A DNA stretch of 64,000 bases from an uncultured Eubacteriales bacterium. Lineage in GTDB: Bacteria > Bacillota > Clostridia > Christensenellales > CAG-138. A program made the translations under genes and the position numbers. The notes beneath the pieces were generated by a model. That model was not told the DNA's origin, searched no databases, and worked only from the letters and a program-made list of their open reading frames with translations. Location: contig UQWD01000001.1 of NCBI GenBank assembly GCA_900544555.1, forward strand, positions 124,001-188,000. The letters are read 5' to 3'. This document shows, piece after piece, positions 9,461 to 17,235 of this stretch (within the stretch, counting starts at the first letter, position 1; the number at the start of each line of letters is the position of its first letter).

Positions 9461-11050
9461 TTGAAACAAGACAAAAAGAACAACGGATTATTCTTTCTGG
9501 CCTCGATAAGCCTGGTACTTTTTGGCGCAGTAAACGTGATTCTCGCGTTCTGCCTCAAAATCACGGTTGACGCGGCAATAGCTAAGGATCTTGCGGCGTT
9601 TGGTGAAGCGCTGCTTTTAACGCTTTGTACAGCGTTTTTAGATTTTGGTATGGGCGTTTTAAGCCGCCTTGCGCTGCAACAATACGTTAAACGCAGGCTT
9701 GTGCAGGCGAAGGCGCGCAGATTTGAGCAATTTTTAAGGGATGCCGCGGGCGATGAAACCGATATCGCCGCTTTTTCAACAGATGTTGATTTATTGTACG
9801 CGAACAATTATTTAAACAAGGGTATGCTCGTATACTACTTTGCCCAGTTCATCTTATCGGTAACCAGTATCGTTATATTGAATTGGAAGGTTTCAATCGT
9901 AGTATTACTTACCATGTTCATGCCGCTTATCGTACCGCTTATCATGCAAAAACGGCTGCAAAAATCAACCGCGAGTTATACCGAGGGAATGAACGGCTAT
10001 CTCTCCTTTGTGCAGGATGTAATGAACGGCGTTCAGGAAATAAGAACATACGGGGTTTTTAAATTTTTCTCGAACTCGCACAGAAAGCTCAACAATCAGG
10101 CGGAGACGCTTAGGCTGAAAAACAAGCTGTTAATCTATCTTAGCAATATTATATCAACCTTTATCAGTACGCTTTCATTTATCGCGACAATAGCCATTTG
10201 CGGTTATCTGACAATTACCGGCGAGGTTACGATGGGAACGCTCATCGCCGTCATTCAGCTTATTAACAGCATTGTCGGCCCGGTCGGCAATATATCTTCC
10301 GCAGTAGGAGAAATATCCGCAACCAAAGTTCTCGCTTCAAAATACGAAACGTTTTCAGAGATGGCCGCAGAAGCCGGGGCTCGCCCATCCGCAGTATCAA
10401 GAATCGAAGTTGAAAACCTCTCCTACTCTTATCGCGAACAGCAATACGTTTTGAAGGATATTAATCTGATATTTGAGCGCGGAAAGAAATATGCCGTGCT
10501 GGGCGAAAGCGGCTCCGGCAAATCGACGTTGGCGAAATTATTGGCAGGCCTGCTGGATGGGTATAGCGGCAATATTACGCTGTTCGATCCCGACGGCAAT
10601 TCAATCCATCGAACCCCTCCCGATAGATTGGTTCAATATGTGGCCCAGGAACCCTATTTATTCAAGCTATCGGCGATAGATAACGTTTATTTTGGCGATA
10701 AGGAAAATGAAGAATCAATGATTACCCGGATGGGCAGGCTTGGCATCAGCGATTTGTTCAACGATCCATCCGCGCTTCTTTCAAACCGAGATCGTATATC
10801 AGGCGGTCAAAAGCAGCGGCTGGTAATTGCTCGGGCGTTATATCATAATCCCGATGTGTTGATATTGGATGAGCCAACGGCAAATTTGGATTACGAAACC
10901 TCTATAAATACTATCAACTATGTTTCGGGTTCTGACTGTGGAATCTTGATAGTAATAACGCATAACGCCGATGCTCAGTTCCTAAATCAATTTGATGAAG
11001 TAATTACGCTGGCTGAAGGTACGGCGGTTCCCAAGTGTGGATTAAACTAA
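9461..11050 (+). CDS. ABC transporter half-exporter, permease fused to ATPase (second of a pair)
   Basis: The 529-residue protein has about six membrane helices followed by an ATPase with Walker A GESGSGKST (about 347), signature ISGGQKQRLVIA (about 445), Walker B VLILDEPT (about 466) and the H-loop ITHNAD. The start is uncertain. The TTG at 9461 has GAAGGA ten bases upstream; a GTG at 9452 and a TTG at 9401 are in the same frame, and the frame stays open even further upstream. Together with the preceding gene it likely builds one two-subunit exporter, because each encodes one membrane block and one ATPase. Substrates of such pairs include peptides, lipids and drugs, and nothing here decides between them. 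Confidence 0.88.
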   Translation: MKQDKKNNGLFFLASISLVLFGAVNVILAFCLKITVDAAIAKDLAAFGEALLLTLCTAFLDFGMGVLSRLALQQYVKRRLVQAKARRFEQFLRDAAGDETDIAAFSTDVDLLYANNYLNKGMLVYYFAQFILSVTSIVILNWKVSIVVLLTMFMPLIVPLIMQKRLQKSTASYTEGMNGYLSFVQDVMNGVQEIRTYGVFKFFSNSHRKLNNQAETLRLKNKLLIYLSNIISTFISTLSFIATIAICGYLTITGEVTMGTLIAVIQLINSIVGPVGNISSAVGEISATKVLASKYETFSEMAAEAGARPSAVSRIEVENLSYSYREQQYVLKDINLIFERGKKYAVLGESGSGKSTLAKLLAGLLDGYSGNITLFDPDGNSIHRTPPDRLVQYVAQEPYLFKLSAIDNVYFGDKENEESMITRMGRLGISDLFNDPSALLSNRDRISGGQKQRLVIARALYHNPDVLILDEPTANLDYETSINTINYVSGSDCGILIVITHNADAQFLNQFDEVITLAEGTAVPKCGLN

Positions 11051-11403
11051 CAGATAAACACGAACTTACGGCTGCATTGATAAAGTGCGGGGAAAACAGC
11101 GGATAGTCGTTTTAGCCTCGCGCTTATTGCATTTTTAATTTCATACCCGCCTATGTCCTATCATCACACCTGTTAAATCCAGACATAAAATTTTTGAAGG
11201 GCGCTAATGAAAAATGGCGGCTGCAAGCTTAACCCATACGTAAGCTGCATAGAAATATCAGCTTGCGTACCCTTAGAGCGTTTATCCAATCATTATGCGC
11301 TGATGAAATCCCTTCCGTGCATTTAAAACAGAAACCGGGGCAACAATACAGCAAAAAAAGTCGAGCGTTAATTTAAATAATCCTCTAAACTACATATAAG
11401 GCG
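11051..11403. other. Intergenic region between the exporter pair and the AraC-type regulator
   Basis: No gene is visible. An inverted repeat, TACGTAAGCTG (11237-11247) and CAGCTTGCGTA (11259-11269), forms an 11-bp stem with one G-T pair. It could be a terminator remnant or a binding site for the regulator encoded downstream. Confidence 0.45.
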
Positions 11404-12288
11404 GTGATTGAAACGGAGCATCAGATAAGGGCAGTACAGCGCATGCAGGATTATATTGAGGAACACATTACGGAAACAGTAACGTTGTCGGATTTGGCCG
11501 AAGCGTCGCTTTATTCGCCGTGGCATTCATACCGCCTGTTCGTAAAGTGGCTCAATATGACGCCATCTGAATATATTCGCCGGCTTCGCCTTTCAAAATC
11601 CGCCATGATGCTGCGCGACTCAAAAAGCCGGATAATAGAAGCCGCGCTCGACGCCGGGTACGGCAGCGTTGACGGGTATCAGAGGGCGTTTTCGCGCGAG
11701 TTTGGCTGCAACCCCGGTGATTACGCCATGCATCCAGAGCCTCTGTACCTATTTCGCCCCTATGGAATTCAATACAAAGAAATAAGAAAGGAGAATGTTG
11801 TGGAGAAAGTAAAAACGGTATTTGTTCAGTTGGTTAAAAAACCCGAGAGAAGGGTAATGATTAAACGCGCACAAAAAGCGAATGATTATTGGACTTATTG
11901 CGCGGAGGTAGGCTGCGAGGTTTGGGGCCTTCTTTCAAGCGTTAAATCATTAAGCGGGGAACCTATTTGCTTATGGCTGCCTAAAGAGCACATCCGCCCG
12001 GGTACTTCCGAGTACGTGCAGGGCGTTGAACTGCCATTGGTTTATGAGGGCCAAATCCCCGAGGGGTTTGAAATTATTAACCTTCCGGAATGTGAATACC
12101 TGATGTTTAAAGGCGAGCCTTTTGCGGAGGAGGACTTCAGGGAAGCTATAACGCAGCTGCGTCAAGCAATCGTCCGCTATGATCCCTCCTTAGCTGGTTA
12201 TGCCTGGGATGACTCCAACCCTCGTATTCAACTGGAACCGCTCGGAACAAGAGGCTATATCGAGCTGCTGGCGGTTAAGCCGCTGTAA
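11404..12288 (+). CDS. AraC-family regulator with GyrI-like effector domain
   Basis: The 294-residue protein has a double helix-turn-helix AraC domain at residues about 10-105 (LSDLAEASLYSPWHSYRLF and AALDAGYGSVDGYQRAF). A GyrI-like/effector-binding domain follows at about 135-290, as in Rob and other MarA-type multidrug regulators. Such proteins bind small hydrophobic molecules and activate transport or stress genes. The start is a GTG with AAGG close upstream; an ATG at 11443 is an alternative. Its place beside the exporter pair suggests that it controls those transporters, which is inference. Confidence 0.87.
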   Translation: MIETEHQIRAVQRMQDYIEEHITETVTLSDLAEASLYSPWHSYRLFVKWLNMTPSEYIRRLRLSKSAMMLRDSKSRIIEAALDAGYGSVDGYQRAFSREFGCNPGDYAMHPEPLYLFRPYGIQYKEIRKENVVEKVKTVFVQLVKKPERRVMIKRAQKANDYWTYCAEVGCEVWGLLSSVKSLSGEPICLWLPKEHIRPGTSEYVQGVELPLVYEGQIPEGFEIINLPECEYLMFKGEPFAEEDFREAITQLRQAIVRYDPSLAGYAWDDSNPRIQLEPLGTRGYIELLAVKPL

Positions 12289-12317
12289 GCATCCGCGCCG
12301 ATTTATCCCCTTATATC

Positions 12318-12346
12318 GGATAGCCCGCTGAATTAGCGGGCTATCC
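12318..12346. terminator. Bidirectional-type hairpin between convergent genes
   Basis: A perfect 12-bp stem, GGATAGCCCGCT and AGCGGGCTATCC, surrounds a five-base loop. It lies between the AraC-type gene and the Fpg-like gene. Confidence 0.7.
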
Positions 12347-12491
12347 ATCTTCAATACTCATCTTTTGCTAAGGTGAACACGAATAATCCTTAAGATGGTT
12401 TAACGCTTACGCATACCACGATATTCCAATTCTTCGTCAGCCAGTTAACGCTTTGCGGGCAGCGTTTTAAGCGTATCATTACAACAATAGC

Positions 12492-13331
12492 TTATGCCTT
12501 TGTCTCACGGTCAAATTTTTGGCATGTCGGACAATAATAAATATTTCCGCCAAGATACGCTTCCCTGCAAATAGAATCACCGCATACCGGGCATGGCTTT
12601 CCCTTCGTTTTGGAAGAAAGCTTGGTTTGATACCCGCCGGGGCGGCCGTAGAGATCCTTTTCCGTATCCCTCCCCCCTTTTTGCGTCATTTCCAGAATGG
12701 TTTGCTTTACGCTTTGAAATACCGCATGCCTTTGTGATTCTGTCAGGCTTTCCAGCTTGCGGCGCGGATGGACTTTGGCGTTAAAAAGGATATCCTGCAA
12801 AACGCCGTTGCCAAGGCCTGGGATGCGCTGTTGCGTGGCTAAAAAGGCTTTTATCGATAAGCTGGGTTTTACTTCATCCATAAGTAATGTAAAATATGCC
12901 TCGTCAAACGCTTGATCAAGCGGATTAAGCCTATGCTTCGAGCTTTTATAATAGCCTTCCTCCGCATTAATATCCATAAGCAACATACCGCCATACATTT
13001 GTACCGAGCAGAATATGACTGATAAATCATCAAATTCCATCAATAGCTGGTGCTTTTGGGGAAGTGGGGCGCCCGGTTGTAAAAACCGCACGTTTGTCCC
13101 ATCGCAAAAAACCATTTTATAGCTTTCAATTCTTAGTTCGGCCATCCCGCCGTATGCGGCCGATCCTGTAACGGATTTTCCGGATAAAAGGTTACGATAT
13201 TCATCAGGGTCGCCGCTAAACCATGCGAATTTATGCGGAGATTGGTTCGCAATTACGTTTTTAATGGTTTTACCATTAACCGTCTCCATCAGTTGATCCG
13301 ACAACCTCGTGCTTTCAGGGATTTCAAGCAT
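12492..13331 (-). CDS. Fpg/Nei-family DNA glycosylase-like protein without the N-terminal proline
   Basis: The 279-residue protein matches the Fpg/Nei fold. It has a helix-two-turn-helix region with RIPGLGNGVLQDILF at about 178 and a C-terminal zinc finger (CPVCGD, then YYCPTCQK). Typical Fpg begins MPELPE and uses the exposed proline as nucleophile. Here the start reads MLEIPES, so position 2 is Leu while the catalytic-type Glu is kept. From memory, Clostridia carry a subfamily with Ile or Leu at this place, often labelled endonuclease VIII. Whether it still cuts damaged DNA is open. GAGGCGGTGAG precedes the ATG. It is transcribed alone, away from the YcaO locus. Confidence 0.85.
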   Translation of the reverse strand: MLEIPESTRLSDQLMETVNGKTIKNVIANQSPHKFAWFSGDPDEYRNLLSGKSVTGSAAYGGMAELRIESYKMVFCDGTNVRFLQPGAPLPQKHQLLMEFDDLSVIFCSVQMYGGMLLMDINAEEGYYKSSKHRLNPLDQAFDEAYFTLLMDEVKPSLSIKAFLATQQRIPGLGNGVLQDILFNAKVHPRRKLESLTESQRHAVFQSVKQTILEMTQKGGRDTEKDLYGRPGGYQTKLSSKTKGKPCPVCGDSICREAYLGGNIYYCPTCQKFDRETKA

Positions 13332-13547
13332 ACTTCGCTCACCGCCTCTCTAGTTTATCTTGACTGATTTGATATTGGAATGCAAGCATTAAATAACCAC
13401 GATATAAGCTAATCGATAAATTCAACGCATGCGCTCAACGCAAATTAGTAGCCTCTCTTGATAGAATGACTCACCGGCGCGTTTTAGCGCTCAGTAGATA
13501 TTGGCGAATATAAAATTAAATGCGACTATAATAGACTAATTATATGT

Positions 13548-13576
13548 TTGACTTTAGCGTATTGTGTAGATATAAT
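13548..13576 (+). promoter_or_regulatory. Near-consensus sigma-A promoter of the YcaO/peptide locus
   Basis: TTGACT (13548-13553) and TATAAT (13571-13576) are spaced by exactly 17 bases. Transcription would start near 13583, leaving a leader of about 330 bases before the YcaO start codon. It is one of the best promoter matches in the window. Confidence 0.8.
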
Positions 13577-13675
13577 AGCATTATACATTAATATTTAATG
13601 TATTTAGTAAAGCAAATAAACGCTAAAGAATAGTGGACGTCATAACGTATCGCCCGCTCTAAGGGGGAAATCAAA

Positions 13676-13771
13676 ATGAAGATAAGAATTGGTGACGGAA
13701 CCATATTTAAAACACAATACTTATTATTGTGCAAGCGATTTAACGTTTTTTCTTGTTTAAGGGCTACATAA
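13676..13771 (+). CDS. Possible 31-residue peptide in the leader of the YcaO locus
   Basis: An ATG at 13676 has AAGGGGGA eight bases upstream and opens 31 codons beginning MKIRIGDGTIFKTQ. The peptide contains two Cys and several basic residues. It lies between the promoter and the YcaO gene. It could be a regulatory leader peptide, a second small precursor, or chance. The good ribosome binding site is the main argument for it; I recognise no family. Confidence 0.35.
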   Translation: MKIRIGDGTIFKTQYLLLCKRFNVFSCLRAT

Positions 13772-13913
13772 TAACTTTATTATGCTTTCATAAACATCAA
13801 TGCTTGTAATAAGCGTATTGATGCCGGTGGTATTTCGGTTGCTATGCAATGGGGATCCATAGCCGTATTTATTTACCCGAAACATATGTATAACAACATA
13901 AAAGGAGGAAGCT

Positions 13914-15761
13914 ATGAATACACTATCCGCTACGCACTATAAGGACAGATCGCCCAAAGACACGGTTGATAAGCTCATTAACACGCTCAACAGCCTTGGC
14001 CTCGAGGTTGAGGAGGATTGGATGGACGCGAGCTATGTAAATACATACTCTTTAAGGCTTACGTTTAAAGGAACAAAACTCGGCACGAATGGTAAAGGCG
14101 TAACAAAGGATTATGCACGAGCCAGCGCGTATGCAGAATTGTTTGAACGATACCAAAACAACCTTTTGGCCGTAAGATGGTCCAGGCTTAAAAAGCCCTT
14201 CGGCTTTTACGACGATAAAGATGAAAAGCTTATGACCGCAGAGGAGATTATCGAACAGGGCGGCGCATTTTTAAATGAATATTTCAATATGCTCGGTATG
14301 AAGGACGCAAGCGCAAATGATAAAACACAGAAGCTGCTTAGTATCGAAAAATCCGATTCGGTAGAATTGGGTTTGAATAATTTGTTTGTGTGCCTTCCTT
14401 TTTACAGCGTTCGGGAAAACAAAATATATTATTTGCCAACCGCTGTTTACACAAAGTTGTATGGCAGTAACGGCATGTGTGCTGGCAATACACCGGAAGA
14501 AGCCATTGTTCAAGGAATAGCTGAGATTTTCGAAAGGGTCGTTCAAAGAAGGCTGTTTATGGAGTCGCCTTGCCTGCCTGATATTCCAGATGATTATATT
14601 GCTAAATTTCCATACATTGACGAAATGTACAGGAAACTAAAAGCAAAACCTGATTATAACGTATCATTAAAGGATTGCTCTTTCGGCGGAAAATATCCTG
14701 TGGCAGCTCTTTTCATTTCAGAAAAAAATTCAGGGTATTATGGGATTAAGCTCGGCTGCCATCCTGATTATGGTATCGCTATGGAAAGAACGTTCACCGA
14801 GGCGGCTCAGGGTAATGAAATATTCGATTTCTCGAAAAGGAGCAGAATAGATTATTATAATAAAGGTATAAAAAACGATACCAATATAGCCAACAGCTTT
14901 AAAATGGGGGCGGGCCAATACCCTTACCAGCTCTTTGGTTCTAAGCCTACCTACGCGTTTACGCCCGTTAAGGACGTAAGCAGCATGAGCAATAGAGAGA
15001 TTCTTCATTATTGGATTCACGAAATCTTGGAAGATGGTAACGACGTATTGATTAGAGACGTATCGTCATTGGATTTTCCCTCTTACCATCTAATCATACC
15101 AGGTGAATCTGAGATGTATCCGATAAGCAAAGATTCCAATGAAACAATAGAAAAAAGGATACGCGCTCACAATACCAGATTTTACACGAGCAAATTGCTC
15201 ATTGAGCATCAAGATATAAATAGGGATAATGTGAAATACATCATCAGTTCTCTTCAGTTTTATAACAACGGCGCGATGGAAAACACTATGGAATCGTATG
15301 TTCGCTTTTCGCAGGGCTGGCCTTATGCGGAAATATACTGCGATTTAACCTTTTTCCTCGCCATGTGCTATTATCTCATTGAAGAATATAAAAACGCCTT
15401 GATCTATATAGGAAAAATCAAAAAGGCGGCGTTGCACAAGCTGGATCAGGATGAAATGGTGTTTTTAGACGCCCTTTACTTCTATATTGAATTACGTGAT
15501 ATTTCAAAAACGCACGGCGAGGCGTTAACTGCACTAAAAGCTTTTTATACTGAAGCTGTAATTTTTAAGCTGGATAAATGGTTTGAACAAGACGGCGCGC
15601 ATATTCAGAAAATATTCTACGCGAAAGTATTTTCCGACCAAGGCGTTGCCGCTATTCATGAGCAGGCTTCACAGTTAAACAACATCATATTCAAGCTGTA
15701 TGAGGCTCGAAGCAAATCGCGAATCGATCAGGAGAATATCTCCCTATTATTCGCCGGTTAA
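13914..15761 (+). CDS. YcaO-family enzyme (ATP-dependent peptide-backbone modification)
   Basis: The 615-residue protein follows the E. coli YcaO layout: catalytic YcaO domain (residues about 15-420) and an alpha-helical, TPR-like C-terminal part (about 430-600). The ATP/Mg-binding segments are visible: TNGKGVTKDYARASAYAELF at 58-77, NGMCAGNTPEEAIVQGIAEI at 186-205, and AMERTFTEAAQG at 289-300. YcaO enzymes use ATP to activate backbone amides, forming azolines, thioamides or amidines. No E1-like, flavin dehydrogenase or TfuA partner gene lies nearby, and the C-terminus (SLLFAG) lacks the PxPxP tail of azoline-forming members. AAAGGAGG stands five bases before the ATG. It is the first large gene of the unit that continues with the Ala-rich peptide, so peptide modification is the likely role. 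Confidence 0.93.
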   Translation: MNTLSATHYKDRSPKDTVDKLINTLNSLGLEVEEDWMDASYVNTYSLRLTFKGTKLGTNGKGVTKDYARASAYAELFERYQNNLLAVRWSRLKKPFGFYDDKDEKLMTAEEIIEQGGAFLNEYFNMLGMKDASANDKTQKLLSIEKSDSVELGLNNLFVCLPFYSVRENKIYYLPTAVYTKLYGSNGMCAGNTPEEAIVQGIAEIFERVVQRRLFMESPCLPDIPDDYIAKFPYIDEMYRKLKAKPDYNVSLKDCSFGGKYPVAALFISEKNSGYYGIKLGCHPDYGIAMERTFTEAAQGNEIFDFSKRSRIDYYNKGIKNDTNIANSFKMGAGQYPYQLFGSKPTYAFTPVKDVSSMSNREILHYWIHEILEDGNDVLIRDVSSLDFPSYHLIIPGESEMYPISKDSNETIEKRIRAHNTRFYTSKLLIEHQDINRDNVKYIISSLQFYNNGAMENTMESYVRFSQGWPYAEIYCDLTFFLAMCYYLIEEYKNALIYIGKIKKAALHKLDQDEMVFLDALYFYIELRDISKTHGEALTALKAFYTEAVIFKLDKWFEQDGAHIQKIFYAKVFSDQGVAAIHEQASQLNNIIFKLYEARSKSRIDQENISLLFAG

Positions 15762-15823
15762 AACCTGTTAGATAATCGATTTTACTCGATTGCTAAAATA
15801 TTTTATGAAAGGAGGTTTGCACA

Positions 15824-16027
15824 ATGAGCGATCTGGATAGATATGGGTTGTTTGAGGACGCCGATGTTGCGAATCTGGTTTCGCAGCCGAAGTTTGATAT
15901 TCATGAGGAGAACGTGAATGATCAGCCTTTGGCCGCCGCAGCCGCGGCAGGCCCCGATGGTGTTGCACTGCTCGCGGAAATGCCTGCCATGTCGTCAGCC
16001 GGCCCGCAAGCGGCAGCCGCCGCCTAA
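15824..16027 (+). CDS. Ala-rich 67-residue peptide, likely RiPP precursor
   Basis: The peptide has an acidic N-terminal half (MSDLDRYGLFEDADVANL, then SQPKFDIHEEN) that looks like a leader with an FDI-type recognition motif at residues 24-26. Its C-terminal half (37-67) is 15 of 31 residues alanine, with two AGP motifs (42-44 and 59-61) and an Ala5 end. It contains no Cys and no Thr; Ser occurs only at 2, 20, 57 and 58. AAAGGAGG precedes the ATG by seven bases, and a perfect hairpin follows the stop. It sits between the YcaO gene and a PqqD-M50 gene, exactly where a substrate would be expected. A small AATCGA/TCGATT hairpin lies in the gap after the YcaO gene. I know no described family with this core. 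The leader/core border (about 34-37) is a guess. Confidence 0.8.
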   Translation: MSDLDRYGLFEDADVANLVSQPKFDIHEENVNDQPLAAAAAAGPDGVALLAEMPAMSSAGPQAAAAA

Positions 16028-16035
16028 AGCCAATC

Positions 16036-16063
16036 GGCGGCATTTGGGCAGCCAAATGCCGCC
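16036..16063 (+). promoter_or_regulatory. Perfect intercistronic hairpin after the precursor gene
   Basis: GGCGGCATTTGG and CCAAATGCCGCC form a 12-bp stem with a four-base loop and no T-run behind it. This is the usual place for an mRNA-stabilising or partial-termination hairpin, which would raise the level of the peptide message over the downstream enzyme message. Confidence 0.7.
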
Positions 16064-16090
16064 AACCCGCTATTAGATTGGTGAACTATT

Positions 16091-17107
16091 ATGAGTATAG
16101 TTTCATTAAACCGTCATATTATAATTAACCCGCTGAACGACAGGGTTTTGATTTATAACAAGCATAGCAAGAAAGCATATTCAATTGGTAAAAACGAATA
16201 TGAAGTTTTGGCTTTGATTGACGGCAAGAGAACAGTTGAGCAGATATGCGAGCGCGTTAATCACTATTCAAGCGCAGAGGTATCGCAGCTGCTCGCGCAG
16301 TTCGATAGCTTAGGATTTCTCAGCGGAAATCAAACGGCCAAAAACCGCCGCTTAAATCCTTTAATGCTCAAATTTGCTTTGGCTTATCCAAAGCATCGCC
16401 CCCCAAATGCCTTCAACACGATTTACACAGTATTTATTAAGTATATGGCATTTCCTCTATTCTTATTGGGAGTGATTGCATTTATACTGTACGGAGCGAA
16501 CCCCCGCGCAAACATGATAGGATTACCGTTTAGCGTGAGCGCGGCCAGCATATTAATCGCGATTACGCTTCACGAGCTATCCCACGCCGCCGTAGCGAAA
16601 AAAGAAGGGGCTATTGTTGCTGAAATCGGCGTTGGACTAATGTGCTGCTTTATACCCTGTATGTATACAAGCATTATAGCGGTGGACAGAATAAAGAAAA
16701 AGTCTAGCCGTATATTGGTTTACGCTTCCGGTATGCTTTTAAATCTTGCGTTAATAGGTATCAGTATTCTCTTGAGTATGTTCACCAGTAAAACCCTATC
16801 AGGCTGTTTGATGGTATTCGCAAATTTAAATCTGTTTCTAATCTTAATTAATTTAAACTTCTTTTTTAAAACGGACGCTTATAGCATACTGGCCGAAATA
16901 TTTAACGATCGCTTATTAAAAGAGCATTCCTTTTCCTACTTTATTGCGATATTTAAAAAAGGTGCGCGAACCCTTCCCAATATTCCTAAGAGCAGGAAAA
17001 GGCTCTTCCTTTCATACGCCATATCAAGTATACTTGTCCTATTGCTAGTGGTTTCTCTATGCATTGTAGCGCTTATTAACCTGATAATATTTCTCATATC
17101 AATGTAA
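16091..17107 (+). CDS. PqqD-like domain fused to an M50 membrane metalloprotease
   Basis: Residues 1-80 of the 338-residue protein resemble PqqD-type RiPP recognition elements (SIGKNEYEVLALIDGKRTVE). The rest is membrane-embedded with about six helices and an M50 zinc site: HELSH at 161-165 within ITLHELSHAAVAKKEGA, and the second-motif aspartate at 262 (NFFFKTDAYS). The fusion suggests a protein that grips the leader peptide and cleaves in or at the membrane, removing the leader or maturing the product. It follows the precursor gene after a perfect hairpin and belongs to the same unit. The start has only a weak GGTGA site, in keeping with lower expression than the peptide. Confidence 0.88.
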   Translation: MSIVSLNRHIIINPLNDRVLIYNKHSKKAYSIGKNEYEVLALIDGKRTVEQICERVNHYSSAEVSQLLAQFDSLGFLSGNQTAKNRRLNPLMLKFALAYPKHRPPNAFNTIYTVFIKYMAFPLFLLGVIAFILYGANPRANMIGLPFSVSAASILIAITLHELSHAAVAKKEGAIVAEIGVGLMCCFIPCMYTSIIAVDRIKKKSSRILVYASGMLLNLALIGISILLSMFTSKTLSGCLMVFANLNLFLILINLNFFFKTDAYSILAEIFNDRLLKEHSFSYFIAIFKKGARTLPNIPKSRKRLFLSYAISSILVLLLVVSLCIVALINLIIFLISM

Positions 17108-17158
17108 AAGTAAGCAATCTACAAGGTATTAGGGTAGTCGGCAGCGGAACTCTCAGTA

Positions 17159-17172
17159 ACTGATTAATCAGT
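17159..17172. promoter_or_regulatory. 14-bp perfect palindrome, possible operator
   Basis: ACTGATTAATCAGT is self-complementary over its full length and lies upstream of the VanZ-like gene, touching the next hairpin. It could be a repressor site. No regulator gene is adjacent. Confidence 0.35.
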
Positions 17173-17204
17173 CTGGTTCAAGGTAAACCCACCTTGAACC
17201 AGAC
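17171..17204 (+). promoter_or_regulatory. Perfect 14-bp hairpin before the VanZ-like gene
   Basis: GTCTGGTTCAAGGT pairs without mismatch with ACCTTGAACCAGAC around a six-base loop. No T-run follows. It may end part of the transcription from the YcaO unit or protect the upstream message. Confidence 0.65.
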
Positions 17205-17235
17205 AAATATCAAGAAAAGAAATGGAGGATCACAA

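Larger units (their letters stand above)
13332..13913. other. AT-rich region with the promoter and long leader of the YcaO locus
   Basis: The stretch holds a near-consensus promoter at 13548-13576, a leader of about 330 bases, a candidate 31-codon reading frame at 13676-13771, and small hairpins such as ACAATA/TATTGT near 13713 and ATAATAA/TTATTAT near 13770. The leader ends in a strong AAAGGAGG site for the YcaO gene. Confidence 0.7.
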
